Shown here piece by piece: positions 32,061 to 45,685 of a stretch of DNA of 64,000 nucleotides (its first letter is position 1; every line of letters starts with the position of its first letter). The notes below the pieces were generated by a model. The model had not been told where the DNA came from and did not search any database. It was given only the letters and a program-made list of their open reading frames with translations. The DNA is from Rhodeus uyekii (lineage: Eukaryota > Chordata > Actinopteri > Cypriniformes > Acheilognathidae). The position numbers and the translations under genes were made by a program. The stretch spans positions 848,923-912,922 of the forward strand of contig JAWRVZ010000156.1 of assembly GCA_037043235.1 (NCBI GenBank). The letters are read 5' to 3'.

Positions 32061-33780
32061 GATTAAAGTGTATTGCAAGAAAAAAAATCACACAAATCTA
32101 GATTGTCTAGATATTTCAAGTATATATAATAATTATAATCTATTTTATTAAGATTTAAGATTTTAAAGATTTTTAGAATTAAGATTTTATAAAAGTTGTA
32201 GGCTCTGAATGTTCATTTTAATCAAAAACATAACTTTTTAATTAAAATGGTATAGTAATGGTGTTGGAATTAACTTGATGTGTCACGGGACTCTTACAGA
32301 GTGGAGGTGATGAATGGGTCACTGCTGCTATTGTGCTGCGCTAAACCTGTGGTGATTTACGGAGGCTATTAAAGGCTGAGATGGTCACTATAAGGCCACT
32401 TCATCTTGTTGATATATAGGAGGAGAGCAAGAGATAGGGACACCAAAAGTAGAAAAACTGAGACTTGTGAAAACATATGGTGGCAGACGATGAGGAAGGA
32501 CCATGAACACAGAGGTAAGGATACCTTGTGCCCAAGCTAAGGGCTGCTGTTGTTGAGGTTGGCACTGCTTGGATCGTATCTCACAGGAGATGGTGAGGAT
32601 CTTGAGCGATGGACCGTGAGGCTCATGCGTCTTTGCCAGGGTGCTGAATCTCATTTAGCTGGCATAAAGGCCTGGGCATGAATATGATTTCCATGATTCA
32701 GCTGTCCCGACAAGACCTATGAGTGCCATGAAGCCCTGCAGGACCGCACACAACAGTGACCACATCCAAACCAGGATAAGCAAAGTGAGTGATAGAGGGT
32801 GAAGCAGGGGAAAAAGTGAGAGATGTTTTGAGAGGATTTCATATAACAAGACAAAGCCCAAGGCTGTTCTATGTGTCTGTGTTAGTGAGATAGGATATTT
32901 GGATGAACACTCTGTTCCCTGTCTTACTGTGTTTGTGTAAGTGTGTATGTGTGCATGACACAACAAAGGATTTTTGTTGTGGATTGCAGTTTGTCACATA
33001 AGTTCAAAAAGTTGCATGTCTCCCTGAGACAGTTAACAGAAACTGTTTATGTTTCTTAAAGCGGCAGTGCGTAATTGTTTTGCTTGCATAACCACAAGAA
33101 AACATTGCTGTTTTCAAACTGGTTTCCTGAAAATGTGTAGTTAGTCGGACTTACTTGCACCACTGGGGTACGGTTACTTATGAATGGCTCACTTATGGTT
33201 GTCACATTAAGCCTGGAAAGGAGAAAGTATTTTAATATGAATGAGCTTCCAGCATTCCATGGAAAGAGCATATTATCGGAGTTCTGTATGTTTGGATAGT
33301 CCCATCCTAATCATTTGTTTCAGTCAGTGGGTGTAATAGCAAGAGTTCATGAGTCCTGGACGATGTCAAAATCTCAGGCCTCTGGGATCTATTTTAGGTT
33401 TCAGTATTAAACTGGTGTCTCATGATCTCACGTCTAGTCCAGCTGCCAGCACTTTTGACTCAACTTCCTTCAATGGTATTCATTTCAGCTTGGAGTCAAA
33501 GGAAAAAATAACACTCCTGTCTTCATTTAAAAGGTGCTCATTTTAAGCAGTTTACACGTTAACTCATGTCTGTAGAATATGCCTATGGATTGGGATGTAA
33601 TCGTTTTTTTTTTTACTCTTTCATCCTAGAAAACAATCACCGTACACACTGGGACATAATATTATTAGGTAATTAACATGGATTTCATAGTTGATTCTAT
33701 TTATTTAGCTAGGATGCATTAAATGAGTCAAAAATACATTAAAGGTATTTATTATATTACAAAAGATTTCCATTTCATAT
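32061..33780. other. Non-coding DNA
   Basis: No gene recognised. The minus-strand frames at 32388-32966 have no domain and no matching splice sites. Confidence 0.4.
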
Positions 33781-33784
33781 AAAT

Positions 33785-34530
33785 ACTGTTCATTCTAAGT
33801 ATCCTGAAAAATCGTCTTTGCGGTTTCCACTAAAATATTTAGCAACTTTTTTCAACATAATTTAATATTTAAAAAAGGGTTCTTGAGCATCATATTTGTC
33901 ACCGGTGATGCTGGGTGCTGGTGTGCGATGCAGAAAAGGAGAACTCGGAGGAATGAAACTGCAGATACTCAGCTTTAATTACAACCGAAAAACAGAAGAC
34001 TTGAACTAGAACTGAAAAAAGCACTCATATAGTGCGAACATGGAAGGATCAAAGGCAAGCATCCACACACAGCTAAACATCACATAAGCAATGTTAACGA
34101 CTGACAAAGACAAGGGAACACAGGAGGGTATAAATACACATGAGGCAAATAGGAAACAAATGATAAGACTTTAGGTAAGTAATTAGACAGACGGGAGCGT
34201 GAAGGACCTGGAAGATACATAAAGGCACCTGGAAGGGAACAATGACAAGACAGGGCCGTGACAATCTTAGAACGATTTCTGAAGGATCACATGAGTCTTA
34301 TTGAAAATTCAACTTTTAAACACATTTACATTGTTTTTCAGTTTCATGTCACAACTGTATATTTGATCATATGAATGCAGCCATGGTGAGCGTAAGTGAT
34401 TTATTTCAGAAACACAAAAAATCTTGGTTCATTTTTCATATCTTGCAGTAATATTTTCACTTTGCAATTTTCAATTTTTCACCTCGTCTTTGTCATCATT
34501 GACATTTTTATCTGTAATTTTATTAACAAG
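33785..34530 (+). mobile_element. TIR element fragment split by a solo LTR
   Basis: Left part 33785-33896 (tcctgaaaaatcgtctttgc, then cggtttccac, then ttcttgagcatca) and right part 34264-34530 (acgatttctgaaggatcaca, then gaatgcagccatggtgagcg) belong to the same family as 16083 and 39770 and are contiguous once the LTR is ignored. Confidence 0.7.
33897..34263 (-). mobile_element. Solo LTR, 367 bp
   Basis: Bounded by tgtcaccgg and ccgtgaca, inverted TGTCAC/GTGACA ends. Flanks are atatt and atctt, a 4-of-5 match for a target duplication. On the minus strand it has gtatttatacc (TATA-like) and later attaaagc (poly(A)-like). Different family from 26861-27379. Confidence 0.75.
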
Positions 34531-37500
34531 ATGAAGATTCATGGTAATATGAATGTCAATGTTTTTCCTCACAATTTCAATTTTGTTATCCACAACCATA
34601 TTTTGATTTCAAAGGCAGACAGGCCTATGTTTTTTTGCCCCCTGTCAAAATAGATGAACTATGAGCTGAATAATGCGTGAAGTCAGAGGTCACCTACAAG
34701 TCAAATTCTGATTAGTTTTCCATGTGAATGAAATCCCTGACTTCAGCAAAATATGTGTATATCTGAACTCTAGAGACCTGCATGATGTCATCAGACAGTG
34801 AGAGTGTTGAATGTCAAAGTCTTCTTCCCTTTTCGATGATGTTGACAATTTATACCCATGACAAAGACCAACTATAAGTGCACATTAAATCTAAGGCATG
34901 TATCTTAGGACCCTGTCATCTGTAATGTCACTTTTTAATAGTGAAGTGAGTCATTTCTGCACCAGTAGAGACAGAATCAGCAGCCATTGTTTAGTTCAGC
35001 CAAAGCTAAGCTGATGATAAGGCCAGTTAGGCCAGCGACAAAAGCAGCAACAACAACAACAAACTGATTGCAATTCTGGTGGCACCAAAATTACACTCTT
35101 CACCTTTAATTTATTTTGCTCGCAAACCGAAGCTCACGCCTGAGCTGAACTCCAGCTATGAGACAAGATTTGTGGTGGCAATGAATCATCTTTCCCTTTT
35201 AATTAAAACTCTCTGCGCTTAAAAGACACAACATCCATCTCACGAACATTGTCACATATATGATTATGACAGACTCTACTGGAGTGCAGCATTCAGTTTC
35301 CCTCCCTTCTTTATAAGACACAACAATATAAATTCCTTTCTTTCCTTACTTGACAGAAGAAAACATATGTGACAAATGATAAAGAACTAATGGGAAACTA
35401 GGAACATAAAGGCTCCTTTGGGGCCTCACATGACCTTCTGCTGATGTGGATATATAGATCATCTTGGTTTGGATTTGTTTCATGGACAAAAACCACAAAC
35501 AACCATTGATGAATATGCTTTTTGTCCCAGATACTGTATGTCCAATACAGTAATTTCTTTGTTGAAAGCATGATCTATTATCTTTCGCTTTCCAAAACCA
35601 AAATTATTTACCAGAACAAAATTGTATTTATATATGTAGTCAGAGTCCTCATGAGTTGATGGTTAGTTGTCCTGGGTCTTAAGAGTGGTAAAGCCTACTC
35701 ATTGATTTTTGTGAATTAAATGGGGCCTTTAATCTAATTAAAGTTTGTTTGCGGCTATGCAGGTCAATGATATCTAAGCAAAGAAAAGGATATTTAAAAA
35801 ATCGTGTTTGATTCAAGTTTTGAGAAATGTATTATTTGTATGTTATTTGTATCTTAAAATGTAACATTTTAGTTTTGTTGTAGCAAACAGGAAATATGGA
35901 TTATTCATTATAACCTGTCATCATTTATTATAAATATTTGGATCAGTTAATCGAATTAACTTGATGTAACTGCATTAACATAATATTACAATAAATTAAT
36001 CTGTTTATCCAGCAAACACTCAGTTTGTCTGTCAACTCTCAGAAAGGATTTTTTCATGGCCAACAGCCATGCAACTCGGAGTTTCTGCCAAAAAACTTAA
36101 TTCTGTCTTTGATGATTTTTCTAAATCAGAAATGGATTTTTAAGTACTGCATTTACTTAAATGTAGCACATTTTCTGACCAATAATTTTGGTGAAGACCA
36201 TTAAAAGCTTAGTGTTTAGATATTTTAGCCATGGGATCTCGTTAAACCATGTTAGGCAAAAATACCTCAAATTCTTTGTTATTTATATAAATATTAATGC
36301 AGTAAACAACAATCCATCCAAAACATATGTATTCTTTTGAATACCAGTTAAATGTCTGATTTATATCTTAATATCAGCTAAATGGTCACTTCGTCACTGT
36401 CATTTAAAACATTTTCAGATGGAAAAATGTGGGTTAGAATGATAATTCGGTGCATAGCTTGAGTTAAACATTTCTTCTCCTACACATTAAAATAACCATG
36501 TCAGAAAGGTCAGTCAGAAAGGAGACTTGGTTCAGGGCAGGATAATCTCATGTGCTTAGAGTTTTGAGGGTTTGATGAGTCAACCTGAAGTAGTCTGACA
36601 GAAGCACAAGACAGCCGCAGAGAAAAACACCGGCATGTACATCACAGGTTGTTTAGTGCAGGTGGATTATGGAGATACTCAAAGCTTTCCTGTGACCTCC
36701 CGCTGGTGGTATTACATACTTAATCGAATGAGATTTAAGCAGGAGGCATTTTGAAGCTCAATTTTTGCACCATACATTTTGAACCGCTGTCAGATCTTGT
36801 GGCCAGGGCAACGCTAATGCCTCCTAACACCAGCAAAGAAAAGAAGGGCATGTCATATTCAAGTGTTTCTTTTTTCACTGTGTTAAATGTGCTGGGCCGC
36901 CACCTATATTTAAGGCAAATATTCCCTCTCGGAAAACAGGCTTTTTTTTAATTCAGCACATTATTCTGTACCCTTCAGCTATGCATTTGTTCCTTTTATT
37001 ATTTTCTCCCTTTGTCTCGCTCATCAGCCATCTTTAGAGATTTCAAAGCATAAAAGATTTCCATATTCAAAACTCAGAATTTGAGAATTTCAATTGCATG
37101 TTGTTATCTTCACAGCTGCAGCTGCAGAACACAACTCAAGGCTCAAAAATCACACTATGGGCTAAAATATCTAAGGCTCAGAGCTTATGTTGCTATTTTG
37201 ATCCTGTTTGTTAACGGCCCCAAGGATCCAGTGCACTCCATGCAAGAGAGCACATTAGTAAATTGATGAATTCATTGTCTCATGCTATGATTTGCTTGTT
37301 TTTAGTTGATAATTTGCTTATTTGTTCATCCAGGCATCTCTGACAAGATGTCTTAGAGGGGTTTGCTTTGGTCAAATGAACGTGAACAGAGAAAATAGGA
37401 CAAAATACATTTCGATTAATCATCAGCCTTGTAGCATGTAACTGATTATGTTGTGAAATCATTGTTTGTCGCGTGTGTTGAAGCAATTATCTTACTTAAC

Positions 37501-38710
37501 AGAACACATTGTTCAAGATTTTATGCTGGATTGCTGATGAATAATGCCAAATGAATTCTTGACAAAAAAGCTGGATGGCACCTGAACTGATCTAGCATGC
37601 ATCTGCATTTTCAACCCGTGGGGTGAATAAGACCATGTCTGTAGTGTCTGCCTCTCTGGAGGGAAAAATGAAGTCTCTTCTCTCCTTTGCTGGTTTTCTC
37701 TATTTTTAATTGGCCACATATCAGATGTTTTTTCTCCTGATTCTATGCATAATCTTCATGCAACAGCAGTTCTATTAAAGCCTGCACAGAGTGAATCTCT
37801 CTAAAGGGAGAAAAGTGCTGCTGTATGTCAGCTGTTGAGAAGAATGTTTTCTTACTGGTATATCAAACATTTATTCATAGGAACTGAGTAAACTTTATGA
37901 AATGCCTCATAATAAGCCTATTTATTGAATGAACTTGACTTTTATGAAATTGAGTCCTTCTCCGCAAGACAGAGCCACAATTTTACTGTGAGCTGATTTA
38001 TTTGATGCTACTCATTAGATACAAAAGAATGCATGACCCATGGATTTCAGTTCAAATCATCATCGAAAGAGCTCTAGTTCAAGCCTAGTTACTTCCACCT
38101 AATATCATCTCTTAAACAAGTAAGTAGTCTTTGTTGTAGTAGGATGTTCTGATGCAATACAAAAGTATGTTTAAATGTTAATTTTAAATGTTGCTTATTT
38201 TTATGCGAATGCATTGTTTCATGCAGTCTCATGCCATGAGCATTGCTTGTGATTAAAATTTAAATACAGAATGATATTCTATTAATGTCTCATGAATATG
38301 CAAATTTGCTCCACCTCCACTCACTCACAGCAGCTCCGACTATCTGATCCAGTGACAAATCAGTGTATCAGGTATTCACTACACAGTAAAAAGAGGTAAA
38401 CACTGCACAGTGGTTTTGCTCTTTACAACGTTAAACGTATAATGGTAATTAATATGACTAGCCTTTTTTTTACTACATTATCAAACAGATAATAATATAG
38501 TGCTAATGTTATATAAACCATGTCCCTGTTCTTCATCTCAGAGTCAGAGCTGCCTTCTAACAATCAGCATCCTTAGAAACGCTTTGAAAATCATAGAAAG
38601 TCAGTGGAGAAAAGCATATATTTCATGACAACATCATAATATAAATCATATACATAATTCACATGCTACATTGCTAACAGTACAGAGTTTTCTTATAAAA
38701 AGAAAAATAT
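34531..38710. other. Non-coding DNA
   Basis: No coding exon recognised. 35100-35250 and 36740-36930 have balanced composition and no repeat signature and could hold conserved non-coding elements. An octamer-like atgcaaat lies near 38296. Confidence 0.4.
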
Positions 38711-38713
38711 ACA

Positions 38714-39089
38714 GGGTTTTACCCTATCTATTACAGTTAAAATTATAACCATTAAGATCTCACATAAATTCTAATTAATAATTGACAATTAAACTCTAAA
38801 AATACTTGACAATTTACTGTAATGCACTTCAGCTTTGAGCAGCATGCGTGGAGGGGACGCGTGGAGGGGACGAGAGAAGGGAGGAGGGGGGAGCAGGGAA
38901 AGCAAGGAGAAACAGAAAACCCGGATTCAAGTGCAAATGAGTGAATTTATTATAATAGTGCAGAAAATAAACAAAGTGATAATCCAGAGTGGAGGTCATG
39001 GAACATGGCAGACGGGGAGCTTCAAATGAACACACAAAGGAGAGAAGTGAATTAAATAGGCAGATGATATGAGAATCAGGTGTGTCAGT

Positions 39090-39136
<47 letters not shown>

Positions 39137-39565
39137 CAGAACTAGGAGACAATGAATTCATGAACCGTCGGCGTTCATGACAGTTACTGCTGAGAGGTAC
39201 TGTTTGTGTATATTTCACTACGTGAACAATAGCAATCACAATTAATTCATGTTAACAACACGGGGTAAAACTGCTGTAAATCACTTAAAAAAATAAAATT
39301 ATGCACTGTGGTGAATGAACGAGTTAAGGGGTGATAAAGGGGTTGGAACCGCGTGACCGTTTTATGAGAGGCTGTGTTTAGGATATTTCCAGTAAAAATG
39401 CGCGTGATGATGCTGAGCGTTAGGACTTTTACACACAAAAATGTGTGTGGGTGAGGGAAAAAATTTCTCGCACTCCTATACAATGCTCGTACACCGATTT
39501 GACCCTCCATCCTCGCACACCGATTTGCTCGTATAGCAAGTCACTCGTAAACCGAGGTATTAATG
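38714..39565 (-). mobile_element. Mariner-like MITE, long form, one end missing (copy B)
   Basis: The right end cgtaaaccgaggtattaatg followed by TA is the family terminus. The left part (ttaccctatctattacagtt onward) matches the interior of copies A and C in reverse, but the other terminus is lost. It carries an LTR-like filler (see findings) and a (CA)n run at 39091-39134. Confidence 0.75.
39091..39134. repeat. (CA)n microsatellite
   Basis: About 22 uninterrupted CA units inside the mariner-like MITE. Confidence 0.95.
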
Positions 39566-39769
39566 TATTTTATATGGAAGAATTATTGTTCACAAGACCA
39601 CAAGTCTCAACACAACATGTTCACAACATATTAATAAAAGTACATATAGTGAACACTACCATTCTAAAGTGTTGGGTCATTAATAGTTTTACTATTAAAC
39701 TTGATCGCATTGAATTGATCAAATGATCAGAATCATATGACAAAAATACATTTATAGTTGTTCAAAAAA

Positions 39770-40085
39770 ATACTGTTCTTTTAACTTTCTATTTAATAAA
39801 GTAATGTATCACTGGGAGAAAATGTATTATGGTTTCAATGTAAAACAATTATTTCATTCATAATAATAAATGTTTCTTGAGTATCAAATCATTATATCAG
39901 AATGATTTCCGATGGATCATGTGACACTGGAGACTGGAGTAATGATGCTGAAAATACAGCTTTGAAAAGGAATAAATTACATTTTAAAACATATTAAAAT
40001 CTATTTTAAATTACAATATATTTTAATATATTTAATATATTTTAAGGCGTAATATTTCATAATAATTCTGTTTTACATATTTTGA
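39770..40085 (+). mobile_element. TIR element fragment (GACCCCAAACTTTTGAA family)
   Basis: Contains aatgtttcttgagtatcaaa, gaatgatttccgatggatca, tgtgacactggagactggag and ggaataaattacattttaaa in the family order. Both termini are eroded. Confidence 0.65.
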
Positions 40086-40099
40086 AAAAATAATTTGTC

Positions 40100-41345
40100 T
40101 ATAAAAAGTGTTAGATGTCTTAGTTTAGATTTTGATGAGTTGAGGTAGAGAGAATATAGATGTGAGGAAAAATCATAGAAAAACATATTCAAGATATGTA
40201 TGACAATGGAATTAAACCAGACATATTTAACCAAGAATGACAATGGCTTGCTTTGATGGTGAACTGAAGGAGATCTTGGCCCAGATTATTGACTATGTAG
40301 ATTGAGAAAAAAACATTAATAAAAGTAACAATAATTTTATTTTGTGATTCATATAAAACACATTTAGCTTAAATGGTGTCTTCACTGCGAGATAAAGACT
40401 TTACATGTGTCAATTTCTATTAGGTATGCTGCCAGGGTCGTTGCTAGGCTATGGAAAACTTAACTGAAGTTTTGCAGAGAATAATAATGGACAATCTGCA
40501 TTTAATATGCTGCTTTCACTCTTCAGACTTGAAGAAAGTAGACCTGCAGGCAGCTCAGCCCGGGATGCCCTGAAGAAAGAGCCAAAACATCTGGGTCTCT
40601 CATTAACCCAGTGAAACTGAAACCCAGCAGACACGCCTGGATCGCACTGGGTCCCGACTGCTTCTAAATCAGGTCTGCCTTGGAGTCGAACTTGCCTGTC
40701 ATTAGCCAAGGGTGGGTCTGTATCAGAATATTATTCATAGATTTGATGGTAAACATGTGTTGTTTACTCTAGTGTGCACACCTCTGAGGCTCACCAATTA
40801 ATGCTTAAGTCTGAAATTAATTGGAAGGGAAGGGAACATACGGTGTTGCTATAGCCCAGTGACTCCGTCAATCATGCTGTTTAGTGCAGATATGTAAGCT
40901 TGTGACAAACAGGAATGAATGTGTAGAACAGGTTGACTTCCTGTTTAGAAAAAAAACTTTAGCTTAAGGACAGATTTTTTTTCTTCGCTACAGAGTAGTT
41001 ATTGTTACGTTAGAATGTATAATGGCTGTACAGTATATCAAAATTGTCAAATTTTGACAATTTTGTCAACTACTCATAGTGAAGTAGTTTCATAGTGAAG
41101 CGAGACACCTTATTCATTTACATGCATGCAGCATGTAATGTTTATACTTCTCTGAGCTGCTGTAAACCATGACCTGCATGTGTGTAAATTAACAACACAG
41201 TGACAAAACTAGAAGCACATGTAGAATTTTTTGCTGGCAACTATAAAATAAAAGGAAGATGATACTTTAACCTTTGAAAATTAAGATATAAATATTAGTT
41301 TTGTCATTTTATAGTTGCACTATAAAATAAATAATTTTTATGAAA
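40100..41345. other. Non-coding DNA
   Basis: No gene recognised. A short inverted repeat aaattgtcaaattttgacaa lies near 41041. Confidence 0.4.
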
Positions 41346-41346
41346 T

Positions 41347-41631
41347 CGTCTCAGGTTACGTATGTAACCATAGTTCCCTGAGAGGGAATGAGACGCTGCA
41401 TCGCAAAGCACTTTGGGAACGCCCTAGCGTAATTGTCACTGAAGCACAAATTGAACAAAGTGAATGCACGTGGAGGACGTGATGAGCCAGGAGTATAAAG
41501 GCATGCTAAAAACCGGAAACGGCAGCTTGCCCAGTGTCTGAACAAGCCCGACATGCGCCAGAGCTGAGGCTAAGCGACGCAGCGTCTCGTTCCCTCTCAG
41601 GGAACTATGGTTACATACGTAACCTGAGACG
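41347..41631. repeat. Long inverted repeat of the DIRS terminal module
   Basis: 53-bp arms (cgtctcaggttacgtatgta onward, and its complement) flank about 180 bp. Each arm contains the inner palindromes acgtatgt and gttccctgagagggaa. Single-stranded it would fold into a stem with side hairpins. Confidence 0.85.
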
Positions 41632-42782
41632 TTCCCTTTCTAGGGAACTTGAGCTGCGTTGCAAAGCTCTGTGGGAACGATATGCCAACGCCACCTCAGC
41701 GGACGAAGTATGCTGCTCGAACGTGTTCCAGGGAACTGACCGCGGAAGGCCAGCCCTACCAGGAAAAGCCTCAACTAGACCCGACCAGAACATAATGGCA
41801 TGCATGAGGCGAGGGGGCCTCAGCCGCATGCCGCCTATACCTTGCATTAAGTCGCAGACCCTCCTGGCCCACCGAGGGGGAGGGGAGACTCTGCAGTACC
41901 AGCTAGCCAGGACATTGGCACAAAAAACCCAGAAGGAAAAAAGACCTGCCAGGCAGGCCCCTCAGGGCCGAAGCCCAGTGAGGTCCTGGTACTGCGGGAG
42001 TCCGCCCTACCCCGTGGAGACAGAGCCGCAACGACCTCAGACGAGAGCCTGCACCAAGAAATGCATAGTGGAGACAGAGCCGCAACGACCTCAGTCGAGG
42101 GCCTGAACCGCGAGACACATAGCGGGGTTACCCAAAAAGGGGAAAAAACGCACCCCAGCTTTTTTTTTTTTTTAAAGAGATGTCGCGATACATCAACGAC
42201 TCCTGTACTAAATTCCTACTCATCCACAGGGTGGGGGGGAGGGGCGAAGCGCAGGGGGTGTAGAACCCGCTAACAACGCCCTGAGGGAGCCCGCCGACCA
42301 TAGTTAACGGGCAGTTATCCCTCTTGAAGGAGTACGAGAATGAGGCGCACGCAGTGCTGTCTCCTTTTATACATATTTTCTATTCCTTCCCTCACAGGGG
42401 TTGACTCCAAAGGAATAATGCACCCAACCTGACAGGGGCCGGATACACCCACCAAACAACATACTTGCTACTACTCCCTGATGAAAAAATCCTCGTCTGT
42501 CAACGCCGCGGGGCTAAAGCTTGAGCCGCGGCTGAAGAACAGCCTCTTGGGAAAGAGCAGTGTCGCTTTGGCAAGGTACCCGGCTGCCCATGCCGCGCAG
42601 CCACTGGCATAAGCCGCACATTGAAAGTTGAAAGAAAGATCTCGAGGCGCAGAAAAAGGTTTTCGCTAGCCAAAGATTTACTACCATCCGGAGATGGTAC
42701 AAACAGCCATCTACCGACGACTATAGATTCTGTTTTCACTGTACAATTTGAATACAGGAAAAGAATGCTCTAGGACCCTCCT

Positions 42783-43040
42783 AAGAGAATCAGAATCAGA
42801 ATCAGAAAGAGCTTTATTGCCAAGTGTGCTTGCACACACAAGGAATTTGTCTTGGTATTGAAGCTTCCAATGCACATATACAACACAAGTGTTGGAGTGG
42901 GAGAGGGGATAGATTGTCAGCCATAACATCCGTCTGCATTGTTTTTCTTTCCCTGCGCTCTGCCCAGCATTTTGTCTCTTATTAATTCAACTGTTCAAGA
43001 GGGAAATGGCCTGTGGAAAGAATAAGAATAAGAGGGGTGA
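42783..43040 (-). repeat. Interspersed repeat with (GAATCA)n end, nested
   Basis: Begins agaatcagaatcagaatcag followed by aaagagctttattgccaagt and ttgcacacacaaggaatttg, a common teleost repeat. The hexamer run would be the 3' tail if the element lies on the minus strand, as in LINEs. A second piece (gggaaatggcctgtggaaag) near 43000 belongs to the same repeat. Nested in the DIRS-like element. Confidence 0.5.
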
Positions 43041-43757
43041 CCAGGCGCTACCACACTGCGAGGACGCGACCGGGACCGCCTGAAACACTGAACCGCTTGG
43101 CTCAGAGAGGAGCCAGCGCACCAAAAAACTCATAAAGAGAAAACCCATACTTGGTATATTTATTCTCTCTTTTTTCTCATCTATTCACTGCTTAAGATGA
43201 AATTTGTGGAAGGATTGTGGAGAAAGATAGCTATCAAGCGCTTCCTCCATTTTCACTCGGTAAGAGTGGAACCTGAATCTTAGGATCATGAACCTGGTGC
43301 ATGGTTAGTATGCCATCAGTATTTATAACACTAGAGCGGAGCATATTTTTTAAACACAGCCAGCGCCCTCAAACGCTGAAACCTCTACTCCCACAACACA
43401 AAGACTGTGTGTCCCTGCTCGTGGTTGTAGCGAGGGCAGGGAGAACAAACAATATAAACTGCTGTTCACTCGCCTTAATAGTTTTTTTTAGTATGGTCTG
43501 GGATGGCTTGTTGTTTTTAAACTAGCTGTGGATCTTTTAAACACACACACTGCCAACACTGCTTTCACTTTGACCATTTCACAGGACTTACAGAAGACTA
43601 AAGCTAAAGCTACCGCTTCCAGGTTCCGCCCCACCTTTATCCTCTTGGTTCATGACGTCATCTTGTGATTGATTAGATTGTGCTTCACGAGACAATCATG
43701 CTAAGGCGTTCCCCCTAGTGTTTCGACGCAGCGTGAGTTCCCTTGAAAGGGAACTCA

Positions 43758-45685
43758 AGTGGAAATACAGTTTGTTCTTGTAAAAAGTAAACCCAACTTT
43801 GAACACCCACATTTTTCATGTTTTCCCAAATCGTTAAGACATTAAAGGATGGATCACACTAAAAAAAAGATGTCTTAAGAGTAAAAAGTAATTTATTTTT
43901 TCATATCGCAATATCTATTGCAGAAAACAAAGTATCACAATGTCAATATTTTCCAATATTCTGCAGCCCTACAGTGAACTGTCCTCTGTAGTGGCTGCCA
44001 TGCTTTCTGCTGATGTTTGTCAGCTAATTTATCTCTCTCATGGTCTTGGGTATAATGTTCTTGTAGAGGACCTGATATACAGCAACAAATGTTGTAGTAA
44101 TATTTCACTGCTCCTCATGACACTTGGCATGAAGATTTTCCATCACAGGGGTATGGGCCCATAGTGCATTGCTGCATGCAAAATAGCAGGGAGTTCAGAG
44201 CATGTTTGTCACGTACCATGCAGTAGGAATGCAATAGTATCCTGTTTTATTGGTTCATTAAGATAACAGAGACGATTTATTTGGATATGTTTACTTTCGG
44301 ACCAGACAGTGTTTCTCACCTCCACATATTGGATTCCTCCCCCTCCTTCTGTTTTGTTGAGCTTCAACTGTGCCTTTCTGCATGGTGTAAGGCCATTGGC
44401 CCTGCTCCAGGAACAGCACCGCTGCTTTAGGGTTGGGAGCTTCATACTCCATCAACAGTAAACAGCCATATGAATCCAAGGTCAACGATACAGAGCCGTT
44501 CTACCAATACAGTGGGGTTCCTGTAAGAGGTCTTAAACTTGAAAGTGAAATAAAAGCTTGCTCTCGCTCTGTTCCACTGCCTTACAAAAGTGAACATTCA
44601 GCATCCATTTATAATGTTTAGGGAAGGACTGATTGACTGACAAGAAAGGGAATTAATTTCAGTCAGCCTTAGCTTTCCTCACATCCTGACATAATGGCCT
44701 GTAATAAAGCCTGATGGTTGAGTGGATTTGGACAAGATGGGTGTGGATGGAGAAACCTGGTGCATGAAAATGCAATCTTATTCTGGATACTTACTCTATA
44801 CAAATATGTAAGAGAAGGGTGGATCTGAAAAAGGTAGATATTGTAAACATGTTGGTAACACATCGTAAAAAGTATATAGTAATAAAGTTCTTAAAAATAA
44901 GATCTTAAAAATAACTTATAGTTAAGTCATGGTAAACAAATTGTAATCTCTATATTGTAAATATATTAATAGGTTATAAAAAAATAGTGAGTTCTTCATT
45001 TATTGCCACTGTAATTAACACAATATTATTGTTTAATTAGCTCGTAGTAAAAGAATTGTTCATTTGTTGTTATGAGTAAATATTTTTCACTTTATATTAG
45101 GTCACGTAAAATAGGAAAATATAATTCATATTCAGTGTTGCTTAAAATGTTTACAAATAAAGTAAACACAAATTAACACACAAACACTTGTGTTGTGTTT
45201 TCAAATTTTTATGGACAAACTGTATATCCTCTCATTAATATTAAAGGAAATGCACATTCACGCGTGTGCAGTAGAGAGCACAGCTCAAACATTCCATTCA
45301 GCTGTGCTGCCATTCTGGATTGCAGAAGAAGAAAGTTTAATACTTAATTTTTGTATTTTGTTTATGGTTTAATTGAATCATCAAAGGTTAGCAGGAAGGA
45401 CGTTGGTCAATAAAGTGAGATTAAATGCATACAAATATTTGTTTTATTTAATTATTGGAGGTTTGCGTAGTTTTCAGATTTTTCTGTCCACTATGTCGTG
45501 CTTTACTTTTTTTTACTTATTACTGGTGCTTTCTTTACTGTTTTAAAGTTGTGCTGAAAACCTCCTTAGCCTAATATTCCATTTCTATGATATTTAGAGT
45601 TAATTACTTTTTGTTTTCTTTCCAGGTTAGGCATTAGATATAATATATCTATAATATAAATAATTAAAAAATAACATTTGCCACT
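43758..45685. other. Mostly non-coding DNA
   Basis: Contains the exon-like stretch listed separately at 44318-44523. The rest is AT-rich with no recognised gene. A repeat-like atatcgcaatatctattgca lies near 43903. Confidence 0.4.
44318..44523 (-). other. Exon-like stretch, coding status unclear
   Basis: On the minus strand it is bounded by a good acceptor (tttaagacctcttacag, ending at 44524) and a good donor (gtggag then gtgagaa, GT at 44316-44317). One frame encodes LTLDSYGCLLLMEYEAPNPK followed by AAVLFLEQGQWPYTM, which looks protein-like. The two bordering frames shift, and every frame has a stop. It may be a decayed exon or retrocopy, or chance. The family is not recognised. Confidence 0.25.

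Larger units (their letters stand above)
41347..43757. mobile_element. Non-autonomous element with DIRS-like ends
   Basis: The left end carries two inverted copies of the DIRS terminal module (41347-41399 and 41579-41631). The right end (about 43690-43757) has gtttcgacgcagcgtgagtt and cccttgaaagggaac, like the right end of the copy at 1-1085. The sequence gctaccgcttccaggttccg near 43612 parallels gctgccgcttccgggttccg near 923. No reverse transcriptase, RNase H or recombinase motif is found inside. A frame at 41534-42106 has no recognisable domain. I infer a DIRS derivative moved in trans. Confidence 0.6.

Noticed and set aside
41534..42106. 190-residue frame as a DIRS gag
   Set aside because: Begins inside the inverted-repeat module and shows no gag motif or zinc knuckle; repeated ETEPQRPQ pieces come from a short tandem repeat.
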